This document shows positions 1 to 7,811 of a DNA stretch of 37,115 nt, one piece after another. The notes below the pieces were generated by a model. That model worked only from the letters and a program-made list of their open reading frames with translations, searched no databases and had not been told where the DNA came from. Position numbers and translations under genes: made by a program. Position 1 is the stretch's first letter; every line of letters begins with the position of its first letter. Origin of the DNA: Nitrospirota bacterium. GTDB lineage: Bacteria; Nitrospirota; JACRHL01. The stretch covers positions 1 to 37,115 of the forward strand of contig JAOUMB010000026.1 of NCBI GenBank assembly GCA_029881725.1, in the 5' to 3' direction.

Positions 1-375
1 AAACACCGCCGCCAGCCACTCGGAGGCGCCGTTCAACACCTGGGGCTGATCCTCGAACCCCGGAGCGGACAGAATATGCCCCTGCACCTGGACGATACGC
101 GCCACCCGGTCCAGCTCGGCCACCCCTCCCAGATGGGCGGCCAGCGCCGCAACCGCATTGAGGGCGCACAGGCGCGCGGCCTCGGCGCCCTCCTCGATGG
201 TGCGCTCCTGCCCCACCCGTCCGGTGCAGGCCAGCTGACCGTCCACCAGCGGCAGCATGCCGCTGGTAAACAGCAGCCCGTCGGCCACCAGCACCGGCAG
301 ATAGGCCCCCAACGGCACCGGGCACGGCGGCAGGACAACCCCCATGTCGGCCAGACGCTGCTTGACCCCGCTCAT
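1..375 (-). CDS. RidA (YjgF/YER057c/UK114) family protein, partial
   Basis: The gene enters from the left edge, so the C-terminus is missing; 125 codons are visible. The N-terminal region has the Rid-family layout: a Pro/Gly-rich opening, then 'LLFTSGMLPL' and 'GRVGQERTIEEGAEAARLCA', then 'LGGVAELDRVARIVQVQG'. Family members are small trimeric proteins; RidA itself deaminates reactive enamine/imine intermediates made by PLP enzymes, but many paralogues have no known role. The substrate-binding Arg near the usual C-terminal end lies outside the window, so deaminase activity cannot be judged. The ATG at 375 has a strong GGGGGAG ribosome site and lies 4 bp after the stop of the small gene upstream, which suggests co-transcription. 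Confidence 0.85.
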   Translation of the reverse strand, partial: MSGVKQRLADMGVVLPPCPVPLGAYLPVLVADGLLFTSGMLPLVDGQLACTGRVGQERTIEEGAEAARLCALNAVAALAAHLGGVAELDRVARIVQVQGHILSAPGFEDQPQVLNGASEWLAAVF

Positions 376-379
376 CGGA

Positions 380-625
380 TCACTCCCCCAGTCCTTCCAG
401 GGCCTCTTCCAGTTGCCCGCGCACCTCGGTGGCCACGTCCGCATCCGCCTCCAGGTCGATCAGGTCGTCCTCGGCCACGGTAATGAACACCCGGCTGCCA
501 CCCCGGGACAGGGCAATCAGAAACCTGTCGTCGGTGGCGCGGGAGGGAATCACCGTCTGCACCCGCGGATCCAGTTCCGCCAGCATGCTCAAAAACGCCG
601 CCTTGCCCGCTTCGATCTCGTCCAC
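380..625 (-). CDS. Small hypothetical protein upstream of the RidA-like gene
   Basis: I do not recognise this 81-residue acidic protein. It is soluble, with no signal peptide or membrane segment, and ends in a Glu/Asp-rich helix-like tail ('ADVATEVRGQLEEALEGLGE'). A central 'RFLIALSRGGSRVFITVAEDD' stretch looks like two beta strands. I chose GTG at 625 because GAGG lies about 9 nt before it; a longer GTG start at 697 is open but would begin with a low-complexity, GC-driven segment. Its stop is 4 bp before the RidA-like start, so the two are probably translated from one mRNA. Function unknown. Confidence 0.55.
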   Translation of the reverse strand: MDEIEAGKAAFLSMLAELDPRVQTVIPSRATDDRFLIALSRGGSRVFITVAEDDLIDLEADADVATEVRGQLEEALEGLGE

Positions 626-747
626 GATGATGCGCCTCGTGTGGAAAACAAAAAGTGTGTCGCGCGCAGAGTCTAGCCGCTTCCCGCCGCCCGGCACAAG
701 CGCCGGAGAAGGTTACTGCGAGGCCGCTTCCGCACCGTCTGGTTCCG

Positions 748-756
748 TGTTAGAGT
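748..756 (+). promoter_or_regulatory. Extended -10 promoter candidate for the DUF151 gene
   Basis: TG-T-TAGAGT forms an extended -10 element about 77 bp before the ATG at 833. A TT-starting hexamer lies 17 bp further up but matches the -35 consensus poorly. This is pattern reading only. Confidence 0.35.
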
Positions 757-832
757 GGCTCCATTGAACAGTTTTTCCGGTCGCGCGCGGCGACCATTCC
801 GCGGTCGGCCGCCGGGACGAAAGGATCTTCCC

Positions 833-1297
833 ATGGCGATTGTCCAGGTCCGGATTCAGGGATTGATGGTGGATCCCTACAATCAGGCATATATCGTGGT
901 GCTTCGCCCCGACGAGGAGGGCAGCGACGAAGAGTTGCTGCCGATCTGGGTCGGCAAGCCGGAGGCCAACGCCATCGGTCTGGCGCTGGAACACGTGGAA
1001 ACCCCGCGCCCCATGACCCACGACCTGCTGCGGGACGTGATCGAAACCCTGGGTGCCCGGGTGCTCAGCGTGGTGGTCACCGATCTGGTGGAAAACACCT
1101 TCTTTGCAAAAATTCACCTGCTGCACGGGGACGGCGAGGTCACCGTGGACGCCCGGCCGTCGGACGCCATCGCCCTGGCCCTGCGCACCGAATGCCCGGT
1201 GTTCGTGGAGAGCGGCGTGCTCACCCGCAACCGCACCGGCGAGATCGAGCAGTGGCTGGAAAACCTGAAGCCGGAAGACTTCGGCAATATGGACTGA
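833..1297 (+). CDS. Bifunctional nuclease family protein (DUF151/BFN)
   Basis: This 154-residue protein matches the DUF151 'bifunctional nuclease' family along its whole length. Typical signatures are 'LPIWVGKPEANAIGLALE' near residues 37-54, 'TPRPMTHDLLRDVIETLGA' and 'DARPSDAIALALRTECPVFV'. Plant members degrade RNA and DNA in vitro; bacterial members, including one solved from Thermotoga, have unclear roles. The ATG at 833 follows an AAGGA site by about 8 nt, and the reading frame further upstream is GC-rich filler. It has no operon partner: the next genes run on the other strand. The family call is secure; the activity is inferred from homologues. Confidence 0.9.
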   Translation: MAIVQVRIQGLMVDPYNQAYIVVLRPDEEGSDEELLPIWVGKPEANAIGLALEHVETPRPMTHDLLRDVIETLGARVLSVVVTDLVENTFFAKIHLLHGDGEVTVDARPSDAIALALRTECPVFVESGVLTRNRTGEIEQWLENLKPEDFGNMD

Positions 1298-1342
1298 GCC
1301 CGGAGGGCGTGTGACGCACGGCCCCGGAAGGACGGGGACGCG

Positions 1343-1555
1343 TCAGCCGGCGGATTCCCGGTTGGCCTTTTTCCTGCGCTGCTCGTCCTTCTGGGCACGG
1401 GAAACCAGCGTGCCCAGCGTAATCACAAACAGCACCACCATGCCGATGGAAATGATCCCGTCGTCCATGGGGTAGATCACGTCGTCATAAATGGCGGTGA
1501 CGATGATCCCGGCAAAAAACAGCAGCAACAGGGCGGTATGGATTGGATACTTCAC
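1343..1555 (-). CDS. Small two-TM membrane protein, hypothetical
   Basis: The product is about 70 residues with two hydrophobic helices ('IHTALLLLFFAGIIVTAIY' and 'GIISIGMVVLFVITLGTLV') joined by a short acidic loop, and a highly charged Arg/Lys tail that should be cytoplasmic. I place the start at GTG 1555 because GGAGG precedes it by 8 nt; an in-frame GTG at 1570 is possible. It follows the 41-residue membrane ORF at 1572-1697 directly, and the two sit divergently from the cytochrome c at 1813. That context makes a role in respiratory complex assembly or anchoring thinkable, but no family is recognised. Confidence 0.6.
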   Translation of the reverse strand: MKYPIHTALLLLFFAGIIVTAIYDDVIYPMDDGIISIGMVVLFVITLGTLVSRAQKDEQRRKKANRESAG

Positions 1556-1571
1556 CGGCCGCGCCTCCACA

Positions 1572-1697
1572 TCACGAATATTCCCGGTAGACGTAGAACA
1601 CCAGGGAGAAAATAAAGAACGCCGTGGCCAGGATCCAGATGATCAAGGCCCGCCTGGCTTCTTTTTTCTGTTGCTCCGGAGAGATCTTTTTGGGCAT
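1572..1697 (-). CDS. Single-TM small protein (41 aa), hypothetical
   Basis: This short frame (ATG at 1697, TGA at 1572-1574) encodes 41 residues: a charged N-terminus ('MPKKISPEQQKKEARRA'), one clear membrane helix ('LIIWILATAFFIFSLVFYVY') and the end 'REYS'. The charge pattern and helix length look selected rather than random in this GC-rich DNA. There is no strong ribosome site. A -10-like CATAAT lies about 17 nt before the ATG on this strand. It is followed immediately by another small membrane protein. Some tiny cytochrome-oxidase accessory proteins look like this, but the resemblance is general. Confidence 0.5.
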   Translation of the reverse strand: MPKKISPEQQKKEARRALIIWILATAFFIFSLVFYVYREYS

Positions 1698-1812
1698 GTT
1701 AGGTCACGTACACATTATGTTTGTTGCCGGAGTTGCCATTGTAAGCATGCCCCGCCGGCACATCAAGCCGGGCCGCCCGCCAGGGCGCCCTCGAATTAGG
1801 AACCGACGACCA

Positions 1813-2217
1813 ATGACACTTACCACCCGCACCCGCATGCCGCGCATGGCGGCGATTGCCGCCGCCGCGATGTTGACCCTGTCCGCAGCCGCCTGCAGCA
1901 AATCCGACGCCCCTCCCGCCGGGGCCGCTGGTGCCCGAGCCATCCCGGCCAACGGGCAGGCCCTGTTCGAGACCCACTGCCAACGCTGCCACGGGGAACG
2001 CGCCACTGGTACCAATCAGGGGCCGCCGTTGGTGCACAAGGTCTATGAGCCGGGTCACCACCCGGACGTGGCCTTCTACCGCGCCGCCGCCAACGGGGTA
2101 CGCGCCCACCACTGGAAATTCGGGGATATGCCGCAGATCGGTGGAGCCAACACCGAGGAGGTGACCGCCATCATCGCCTATGTGCGCGGATTGCAGCGGG
2201 AAGCGGGGATTTTTTAA
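1813..2217 (+). CDS. Monohaem c-type cytochrome, probable lipoprotein
   Basis: The 134-residue protein has an N-terminal signal with a likely lipobox ending at Cys28 ('LTLSAAAC'), so it is probably exported and lipid-anchored. The haem site CQRCH is at residues 56-60 and the sixth ligand is probably Met106 in 'GDMPQIG', followed by the final helix 'EEVTAIIAYVRGLQRE' typical of class I cytochromes. It should carry electrons in the periplasm. Its partner is unknown; no oxidase or reductase lies next to it. ATG 1813 is preferred over longer in-frame options because it starts the signal peptide and has TAGGAA upstream. The gene converges on prfC. Confidence 0.88.
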   Translation: MTLTTRTRMPRMAAIAAAAMLTLSAAACSKSDAPPAGAAGARAIPANGQALFETHCQRCHGERATGTNQGPPLVHKVYEPGHHPDVAFYRAAANGVRAHHWKFGDMPQIGGANTEEVTAIIAYVRGLQREAGIF

Positions 2218-2235
2218 CGCGCCCGGGAACGGCCC

Positions 2236-3831
2236 TCAGGCCAGTTCCTCGGTGGCGCGGAACTCCACCTCGGGCCACGCTTCCTCGATGCGCTTCAGGG
2301 ACCAGACACTGTCCGCCAGATAGGTAAGCTTGCCTTCCCCGTCCTCGGTCAGGTTGTTCTTGTTGCGCTCGATGAAGCGAGCCAGCTCCTTCGGCTCCGC
2401 ATGCACCCAGCGGGCGGTGCCGTAGCTGACCGCTTCAAACAGCCCTTCCACGCCATACTCTTCCTTCAGGCGGGACAGGATCACGTCGAACTGCAGCGCC
2501 CCCACCGCGCCCAGAATGTAACCGCCCCCGGCGATTGGCGTGAACAACTGCACCGCCCCCTCCTCGGACAGCTGCGCCAGCCCCTTGCCCAGCGCCTTGG
2601 CCTTCATCGGGTTGGTCAGCACAAAGCGGCGGAACAGTTCCGGGGCAAAATGGGGGATGCCGGTGAATTTGAGCGGCTCCTTGCGGGTGAAGGTGTCGCC
2701 GATCTTCATGGTGCCGTGATTGTAGATGCCGACGATATCCCCCGGCCACGCCTCCTCCACGGTTTCCCGCTCCTGGGCCAGAAACACGGTGGCGTTGTTG
2801 ATCGCCACATCGCGCCCCAACCGGTGGTGGCGCAGCTTCATGCCCCGCTCGTAGCGTCCGGAGCAAATGCGCACGAAGGCGATGCGGTCCCGGTGCATCT
2901 TGTCCATATTCGCCTGAATCTTGAACACGAAGCCGGAAAATTCCGGCTCGGTGGGCGCCACAGTGCGCTCCACCGCCTCCCGCTCTGACGGGGCCGGGGC
3001 ATTCTTCACGAAGAAGGAAAGCATCTCCCGCACGCCGAAATTCTGAATCGCACTGCCCCAGAACACCGGGGTCTGCAGCCCTTCACGATAGGCCTCCAGA
3101 TCGAACGGCTCGGTGGCGCCGGTCACCAGTTCCGCCTCCTCGCGCAACAGGGTGGCCTCGTCGCCGCCAATCAGGTCCGCCAGTTTCGGGTCATCCAGGG
3201 CAATGGCGACGTCCTGTTGCACCCGGCCGTCTCCGGCCCGCTTCCACAGATGCAGCGTGTTGGTCAGCAGGTTGTAAGTGCCCTTGAAGCGCTGCCCGGT
3301 ACCGACCGGCCAGGTGATCGGGGCGCAGTGAATCCCCAGGCGGGACTCCACCTCCTCCAACAGTTCCAGCGGCTCCTTGCCCTCGCGGTCCAACTTGTTG
3401 ATTAAGGTCATCACCGGGGTGTTGCGCATGCGGCACACCTGCATCAACTTGTCGGTGCGCTCCTCCACCCCCTTGGCCACGTCGATCACCATCAACACGC
3501 TGTCCACGGCGGTCAGCACCCGGTAGGTATCCTCGGAAAAATCCTCGTGGCCCGGCGTATCCAGCAGATTCACCGCACAGCCGCCAAAATCGAAGCGCAT
3601 CACCGAACTGGTGACCGAGATGCCGCGTTCCTGCTCCACCTTCATCCAGTCGGAACGGGCGTGGCGCAGGGCTTTGCGGGCCTTCACCTCACCGGCGAGC
3701 TGAATCGCGCCCCCGGCCAGCAGCAGCTTTTCGGTGAGCGTGGTTTTACCGGCGTCGGGGTGGCTGATGATGGCAAAGGTGCGCCGCTTGGCCACCTCGC
3801 GCGCCATCTGTTCGGTGGTCGGCTGGGTCAT
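2236..3831 (-). CDS. prfC: Peptide chain release factor 3
   Basis: RF3 is the class II release factor GTPase that removes RF1/RF2 from the ribosome after peptide release. At 531 residues it has the usual length. The G domain shows G1 'SHPDAGKTT' (residues 23-31), 'RGISVTSSV' (switch I), G3 'DTPGHEDF' and G4 'NKLD'; the C-terminal part has the RF3-specific 'HFAPELFRR' and 'VGALQFDVI' signatures, which separate it from EF-G and TypA. It is transcribed alone, from a probable promoter at 3917-3922 with a strong hairpin in the leader. RF1 (prfA) is also in this window; RF2 is not. Confidence 0.97.
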   Translation of the reverse strand: MTQPTTEQMAREVAKRRTFAIISHPDAGKTTLTEKLLLAGGAIQLAGEVKARKALRHARSDWMKVEQERGISVTSSVMRFDFGGCAVNLLDTPGHEDFSEDTYRVLTAVDSVLMVIDVAKGVEERTDKLMQVCRMRNTPVMTLINKLDREGKEPLELLEEVESRLGIHCAPITWPVGTGQRFKGTYNLLTNTLHLWKRAGDGRVQQDVAIALDDPKLADLIGGDEATLLREEAELVTGATEPFDLEAYREGLQTPVFWGSAIQNFGVREMLSFFVKNAPAPSEREAVERTVAPTEPEFSGFVFKIQANMDKMHRDRIAFVRICSGRYERGMKLRHHRLGRDVAINNATVFLAQERETVEEAWPGDIVGIYNHGTMKIGDTFTRKEPLKFTGIPHFAPELFRRFVLTNPMKAKALGKGLAQLSEEGAVQLFTPIAGGGYILGAVGALQFDVILSRLKEEYGVEGLFEAVSYGTARWVHAEPKELARFIERNKNNLTEDGEGKLTYLADSVWSLKRIEEAWPEVEFRATEELA

Positions 3832-3871
3832 TGCTGGTGAAACCGGATGTCCGGGGGTATCGTTATCGGGC

Positions 3872-3892
3872 GGCGGGCCACCACGGCCCGCC
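3872..3892 (-). promoter_or_regulatory. Strong hairpin in the prfC leader
   Basis: Perfect 8-bp arms GGCGGGCC/GGCCCGCC flank a 5-nt loop between the putative prfC promoter and its ATG, about 41 bp upstream of the start. No T-run follows, so it is not a classical terminator. Its role is unknown. Confidence 0.4.
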
Positions 3893-3916
3893 TCACGGAA
3901 CTTGTTATAGCCGTGT

Positions 3917-3922
3917 ATTATA
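3917..3922 (-). promoter_or_regulatory. Candidate -10 box for prfC (shared divergent AT-rich patch)
   Basis: On the minus strand this is a perfect TATAAT, about 86 bp upstream of the prfC ATG. No good -35 hexamer is seen at 16-18 bp. The same AT-rich patch could supply a -10 (TATTAT) for the DHH gene that leaves in the other direction. Confidence is limited by the missing -35. Confidence 0.35.
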
Positions 3923-3967
3923 TCCGACTTCCCCCGTTCCCGGGGGGAGACTTGGGAAGAGCATGCC

Positions 3968-4795
3968 GTGTCCGCACCACCACTGATCCTCTATCACGAC
4001 GACTGCATCGACGGCTTCGGCGCCGCCTGGGCCGCCTGGCGCCGGTTTGGCGATGCCGCCGAGTACCGCCCGGTAACCCACGGCAACCCGCCCCCCGACG
4101 TGACCGGCAAGGCGGTCACCATCCTCGACTTTTCCTACCGGCGCGACGTGTTGCTGGACATGGCCGAACGGGCCGCCTCGCTGCGGGTGGTGGACCACCA
4201 CAAGACCGCCCAGGAAAATCTGGCCGGACTCGATTTCTGCACCTTCGACATGACCCGCTCCGGCGCCGTTCTGGCCTGGCGGCACTTTCACCCGGACACC
4301 GACCTGCCCGAACTGCTGGCCTATGTGCAGGACAAGGATCTGTGGACCTGGAAACTGCCCGATTCGCGGGAGATCACCTGCGCCCTGCGCGGCTACCCGT
4401 TCGAGTTTTCCCGCTGGTCGGAGTGGGCCGACCACTGGCCCACGGCCAAACCGGCACTGGCCACCGAGGGGGATGCCATCCTGCGCTATCAGCAGGGCGT
4501 GGTGGACGTTGTGGTGAGCACCGCCACCGAAATCGTACTCGACGGGCACAAGGTGCTGTGCGCCAACACCCCGACCCTGCAGTCGGAAGTGGCGGGCCAA
4601 CTGGCCGAGAGGCGCCCCTTCGGCGTGGCCTGGTACGAGGCGGACGGCAGACGGTACTACTCACTGCGCTCCCGCGATGGCGGCATCGACGTGTCCGAGG
4701 TGGCGCAACGCTTTGGCGGCGGCGGCCATCCGCGCGCCTCCGGGTTTTCGGTGCCAGCCACCCCCCTGGACCTGTCCGCTCCGCCCGTCCCTTAA
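3968..4795 (+). CDS. DHH-family phosphoesterase
   Basis: The 275-residue protein has the DHH motifs in order: '[13 protein letters not shown]' (9-21), '[11 protein letters not shown]' (52-62), the name-giving DHH at 76-78 in 'VVDHHKTA', '[10 protein letters not shown]' (98-107), and a DHHA1-type '[12 protein letters not shown]' at 249-260. This fits the DHH/DHHA1 group that hydrolyses phosphodiester bonds of short RNAs or nucleotides with Mn2+ (NrnA/NrnB-like). RecJ is unlikely because the protein is too short. Start is GTG 3968; the ATG at 3963 is in a frame that stops after eight codons. A GGGAAGAG site precedes it. Exact substrate unknown. Confidence 0.85.
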   Translation: MSAPPLILYHDDCIDGFGAAWAAWRRFGDAAEYRPVTHGNPPPDVTGKAVTILDFSYRRDVLLDMAERAASLRVVDHHKTAQENLAGLDFCTFDMTRSGAVLAWRHFHPDTDLPELLAYVQDKDLWTWKLPDSREITCALRGYPFEFSRWSEWADHWPTAKPALATEGDAILRYQQGVVDVVVSTATEIVLDGHKVLCANTPTLQSEVAGQLAERRPFGVAWYEADGRRYYSLRSRDGGIDVSEVAQRFGGGGHPRASGFSVPATPLDLSAPPVP

Positions 4796-4808
4796 GTTTT
4801 CCGGAAGG

Positions 4809-6221
4809 TCAGCCGCGCGCCGCCAGCCACGCGCGAGCGGCGGCAATGCGCGCCAGCGAGCGCTCACGCCCCAGCAGCGCCAGCACGTCATAAATGCCCG
4901 GCGACACCGCCCGGCCAGTGACCGCCGCGCGCACCGGACCCGCCAGTTTGCCCAGCTTCAGTTCGGTGGCCTCCATCAGGTCCACAAACGCCGCCTCGAT
5001 GGTCTGCGGGTCGAATACCTCCAGGGTGGCCAGCTTGTCGGCCACCTGCTCCAGCACCGGGTCCGGCTCTCCCTTGAAGGCCTTTGCAGTGCCCTCCGCG
5101 TCGATCTCCACCCCGTCCGTATAGAACGGCGCGATCATCGCCGCCAGTTCGGTCACCGTGCGGCACCGCTCCACGCACGCCCCGTACAGATGGCGGCGCC
5201 ATGGGTCGGTGATATCAACAGGAATGGCGATTCCCTCGGCCGCCAGCCGCGCCTCGGCGCGCGCCATCACCGGCAGCGGGTCGGCGGTCTTCATATGCTG
5301 GCCGTTGATCCAGTACAGCTTGTCCCGGTCGAACACCGCCGCGCTCTTGCCCACTGCGTCCAGGCTGAACTTTTCGATCAGTTCGTCCACGGTGAACACC
5401 TCCTGATCGCCGTGGGACCAGCCCAGCCGCGCCAGATAGTTGACCATGGCCGACGGCAGCAGCCCCTCCTCCCGGTAGTCGGCGACGCTGGCGGCGCCGT
5501 CGCGCTTGGAAAGCTTTTTCTTGTCCGGCCCCAGAATCATCGGCAGGTGCGCGAACTTGGGCAGTTCGTACCCCAGTGCCTGATACATCACCGCCTGCCG
5601 CGGCGTGTTGTTCAGGTGGTCGTCCCCGCGAATCACGTGAGTGATGCGCATGTCGGCATCGTCCATCACCACGCAGAAGTTATAGGTTGGCGTGCCGTCG
5701 GAACGGGCGATGATCAGGTCATCCAACTGGCTGTTCTCGAACACCACCCGCCCGCGAATCAGGTCGTCCACCGCGGTCTGCCCTTCGGTGGGGGCGGCAA
5801 AGCGGATGGTGTGCGGCTGGTCCGGGTGGTCGGTGCGCTCCCGGCAGCGACGATCGTAACGCGGCGGGCGCTTTTCGGCCATGGCCTTCTCGCGCATGGC
5901 CTCCAGTTCCTCCTGGGTGCAGTAACACCGGTAGGCGGTGCCGTCGGCCAGCAATTTGTCCACCCCCTGCCGGTAAAGGGCGTACCGTTCCGTCTGATAA
6001 AACGGGCCCTCGTCCCAGTCCAGCCCCAGCCAGCGCATGCCGTCCAGGATCAGTTCGATGGCCTCCGGGGTGGAGCGCTCCCGATCCGTGTCTTCGATGC
6101 GCAGGATGAATTTTCCCTGATGATGACGGGCGAACAGCCAGCAGAACAGGGCGGTGCGCACCCCTCCCACATGCAAAAATCCGGTGGGGCTGGGGGCGAA
6201 TCGGACACGGACTTCAGACAT
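4809..6221 (-). CDS. gltX: Glutamyl-tRNA synthetase
   Basis: This class I synthetase charges tRNA-Glu. It has the expected 470 residues, an HIGH-type signature 'SPTGFLHVGG' (11-20), a KMSKS-type 'KKLSKRDG' (235-242), and a Cys cluster C99-x-C101 with C126 that fits the zinc site of many bacterial GluRS. 'GLDWDEGPFYQTERY' and 'FCVVMDDADMRITHVIRG' are strongly conserved family stretches. No second gltX copy is in the window, and whether it also charges tRNA-Gln cannot be told here. It is transcribed alone from a promoter lying back to back with that of atpI. Confidence 0.96.
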   Translation of the reverse strand: MSEVRVRFAPSPTGFLHVGGVRTALFCWLFARHHQGKFILRIEDTDRERSTPEAIELILDGMRWLGLDWDEGPFYQTERYALYRQGVDKLLADGTAYRCYCTQEELEAMREKAMAEKRPPRYDRRCRERTDHPDQPHTIRFAAPTEGQTAVDDLIRGRVVFENSQLDDLIIARSDGTPTYNFCVVMDDADMRITHVIRGDDHLNNTPRQAVMYQALGYELPKFAHLPMILGPDKKKLSKRDGAASVADYREEGLLPSAMVNYLARLGWSHGDQEVFTVDELIEKFSLDAVGKSAAVFDRDKLYWINGQHMKTADPLPVMARAEARLAAEGIAIPVDITDPWRRHLYGACVERCRTVTELAAMIAPFYTDGVEIDAEGTAKAFKGEPDPVLEQVADKLATLEVFDPQTIEAAFVDLMEATELKLGKLAGPVRAAVTGRAVSPGIYDVLALLGRERSLARIAAARAWLAARG

Positions 6222-6298
6222 GGCGGGTAATATTTCTTTTTTCGGGTTGGCGGGATGAAATCGCCCCGGCGGCCTTCCATCCGGCGGCGGGAGCGCAA

Positions 6299-6328
6299 AT
6301 TATCCGCGCAAAAAGCCCACGAAGTAAA
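6299..6328 (-). promoter_or_regulatory. Probable gltX promoter
   Basis: TTTACT, an 18-bp spacer and GATAAT (5 of 6 matches at -10) read on the minus strand, with start of transcription expected about 70 nt before the gltX ATG. It lies next to the divergent atpI promoter at 6340-6369. Confidence 0.5.
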
Positions 6329-6339
6329 GCCGCCATCGG

Positions 6340-6369
6340 TTGACAGCGGCGGGTGGAGAACGGTATAAA
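6340..6369 (+). promoter_or_regulatory. Probable sigma-70 promoter of the F0 operon
   Basis: A perfect TTGACA at 6340-6345 and TATAAA at 6364-6369 are separated by 18 bp. Transcription should begin near 6376, which excludes the longest open frame for atpI (first codon 6353) and leaves GTG 6398 or ATG 6452 as starts. Confidence 0.65.
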
Positions 6370-6397
6370 TTGCCGCTTTCCGGCTGAACCGCTACTT

Positions 6398-6694
6398 GTG
6401 ACGGGTGTTACCATCTCAAAACGAGGGGCAGATGTTCAAAGCGGGCTCGGGATGGCGATGCGTATCGGCATTGAGCTCGTGGTGGCCACCTTTATCGGTG
6501 CCGGCCTGGGGATGTTGGCCGACAAAAAACTCGGCACCACCCCGTGGCTGACACTGGTGGGCTTCATCATCGGCAGCGCAGCGGGAATCCGCAACGTGAT
6601 GCGCCTAGCCAATCAGATGGGTCAGCCGGTGGCGGCGCCGGAAAAAGAGGGTAAGGCGGACGAATCCCCCGACGGAAGCGACCGCAGGGACTAG
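6398..6694 (+). CDS. atpI: AtpI-family F0F1 ATP synthase assembly protein
   Basis: This small protein has two membrane helices ('IGIELVVATFIGAGLGMLA' and 'WLTLVGFIIGSAAGIRNVM') with the family hallmark 'KKLGTTPW' between them, preceded by 'SGLGMAMRIG'. AtpI/AtpZ proteins head atp operons and help c-ring assembly or Mg2+ handling. The start is uncertain: GTG 6398 (98 aa) keeps a short cytoplasmic N-terminus as in homologues but has no ribosome site; ATG 6452 (80 aa) starts just before helix 1 and also has a weak site. A good GAGGGG site instead precedes an out-of-frame ATG at 6432. It is followed by atpB after 17 bp. Confidence 0.78.
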   Translation: MTGVTISKRGADVQSGLGMAMRIGIELVVATFIGAGLGMLADKKLGTTPWLTLVGFIIGSAAGIRNVMRLANQMGQPVAAPEKEGKADESPDGSDRRD

Positions 6695-6711
6695 GGAAAC
6701 GGAAGATCGAC

Positions 6712-7485
6712 GTGAGCGAACCTGTACACGGCAGCACCGGACACGCGGAGGGGGGCATGCCCAACCCGATGCACCACTTCGAGCTGCACAACGTGGTGGA
6801 CCTCCACCTGGGCGGCCTGGATATTTCCATCAGCCAGGGGGTGATCTGGATGTGGATTACCGTGGCCCTGGTGTCCGCCCTGTTCATCATCGCCTCCCGC
6901 GCCCCCAAAATGATCCCCTCCGGCGTGCAGAACCTGGTGGAGTGGGGCATCGAGTTCGTGCGCGACATCGCCGTGGACAACATGGGGGCCGAGGGCAAAA
7001 AATACGTCCCGTTCCTGACCGCGCTGTTTTTCTTCGTGCTGTTCTGCAACCTGCTGGGCATGATCCCCGGCTCGTTTACCGTCACCAGCCAGCTGTTCGT
7101 CACCGGCCTGCTGGCCGTGGCCGTTTACCTGATGAGCCTGCTGGTGGGGTTTGGCAAGCACGGCTTCGGCTTTTTGAAAATTCTTGTCCCCGGCGGCACG
7201 CCCGGGTGGCTGATCCCACTCATGATCCCCATCGAGATCATCAGCCAGATCGCCCGCCCCGTGTCGCTCGCCGTACGTCTGTTCGCCAACATGACCGCGG
7301 GCCACACCATTCTGGCCGTGATGTTCGGACTGGTCATCACCATCCCGGCATGGGCCGCATGGGTGCCGTTCCTGTTCAGCGTGGCGATCAACGTGCTGGA
7401 GGTATTCATCGCCTTCATTCAGGCCTACATCTTCGTAATGCTCAGCTGTGTTTACCTGGGGGATGCGGAACACCCGGCCCACTAG
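6712..7485 (+). CDS. atpB: ATP synthase F0 subunit a
   Basis: Subunit a forms the two half-channels for protons beside the c-ring in the inner membrane. The 257-residue protein has five to six hydrophobic helices, the essential stator arginine at R189 in 'RPVSLAVRLFANMTAGH', and the conserved C-terminal 'FIAFIQAYIFVMLSCVYLGDA'. An early 'NLLGMIPG' at 113-120 is also typical. GTG 6712 is used as start because GGAAG lies just upstream and the N-terminal His-rich segment precedes the first helix. It is followed by atpE after 71 bp; F1 genes are not in the window. Confidence 0.96.
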   Translation: MSEPVHGSTGHAEGGMPNPMHHFELHNVVDLHLGGLDISISQGVIWMWITVALVSALFIIASRAPKMIPSGVQNLVEWGIEFVRDIAVDNMGAEGKKYVPFLTALFFFVLFCNLLGMIPGSFTVTSQLFVTGLLAVAVYLMSLLVGFGKHGFGFLKILVPGGTPGWLIPLMIPIEIISQIARPVSLAVRLFANMTAGHTILAVMFGLVITIPAWAAWVPFLFSVAINVLEVFIAFIQAYIFVMLSCVYLGDAEHPAH

Positions 7486-7556
7486 GGGACGGAACTTTGG
7501 ATTTTTGGTTTTTTGTGGATTCTGCCGGTTGACGGCAAATTGAAGGAGGAAGGCTA

Positions 7557-7784
7557 GTGGACGCCAGTGCAGCAGCTCTGATTGGTATGGGTATGGCCGC
7601 CGCGGGCGTGGCCGGGTCCGGCGTGGGCATCGGTTACGTGTTCGGCAAGATGATCGAGGCGGTTGCCCGCCAGCCGGGAGCCGAACCCCGTGTCGGCAAG
7701 TACCTGTGGATCGGCTTCGCCCTCACCGAGGCGGTCGCCCTGTACGCCCTGGTGGTCGTGTTCCTGATCTTCGGCAAGGCCTAA
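7557..7784 (+). CDS. atpE: ATP synthase F0 subunit c
   Basis: This is the 75-residue hairpin proteolipid of the rotor ring. Helix 1 has the glycine-rich 'GVAGSGVGIG'; the polar loop carries 'ARQPG' (37-41), which contacts the central stalk; helix 2 has the ion-carrying carboxylate E58 in 'ALTEAVALYAL'. The residue after E58 is Ala, and helix 1 lacks the Gln of Na+-binding rings, so proton coupling is most likely (inference from known motifs). The GTG start follows a textbook AAGGAGG. The N-terminus is not a cleaved signal peptide. Confidence 0.97.
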   Translation: MDASAAALIGMGMAAAGVAGSGVGIGYVFGKMIEAVARQPGAEPRVGKYLWIGFALTEAVALYALVVVFLIFGKA

Positions 7785-7811
7785 GCCCCCAAACATAAGG
7801 CGGAGGCGACC

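Noticed and set aside
6432-6551. 39-codon frame with good ribosome site overlapping atpI
   Set aside because: Not listed as a gene because its peptide has no recognisable features and overlaps conserved atpI codons; kept as a finding because the ribosome site is odd.
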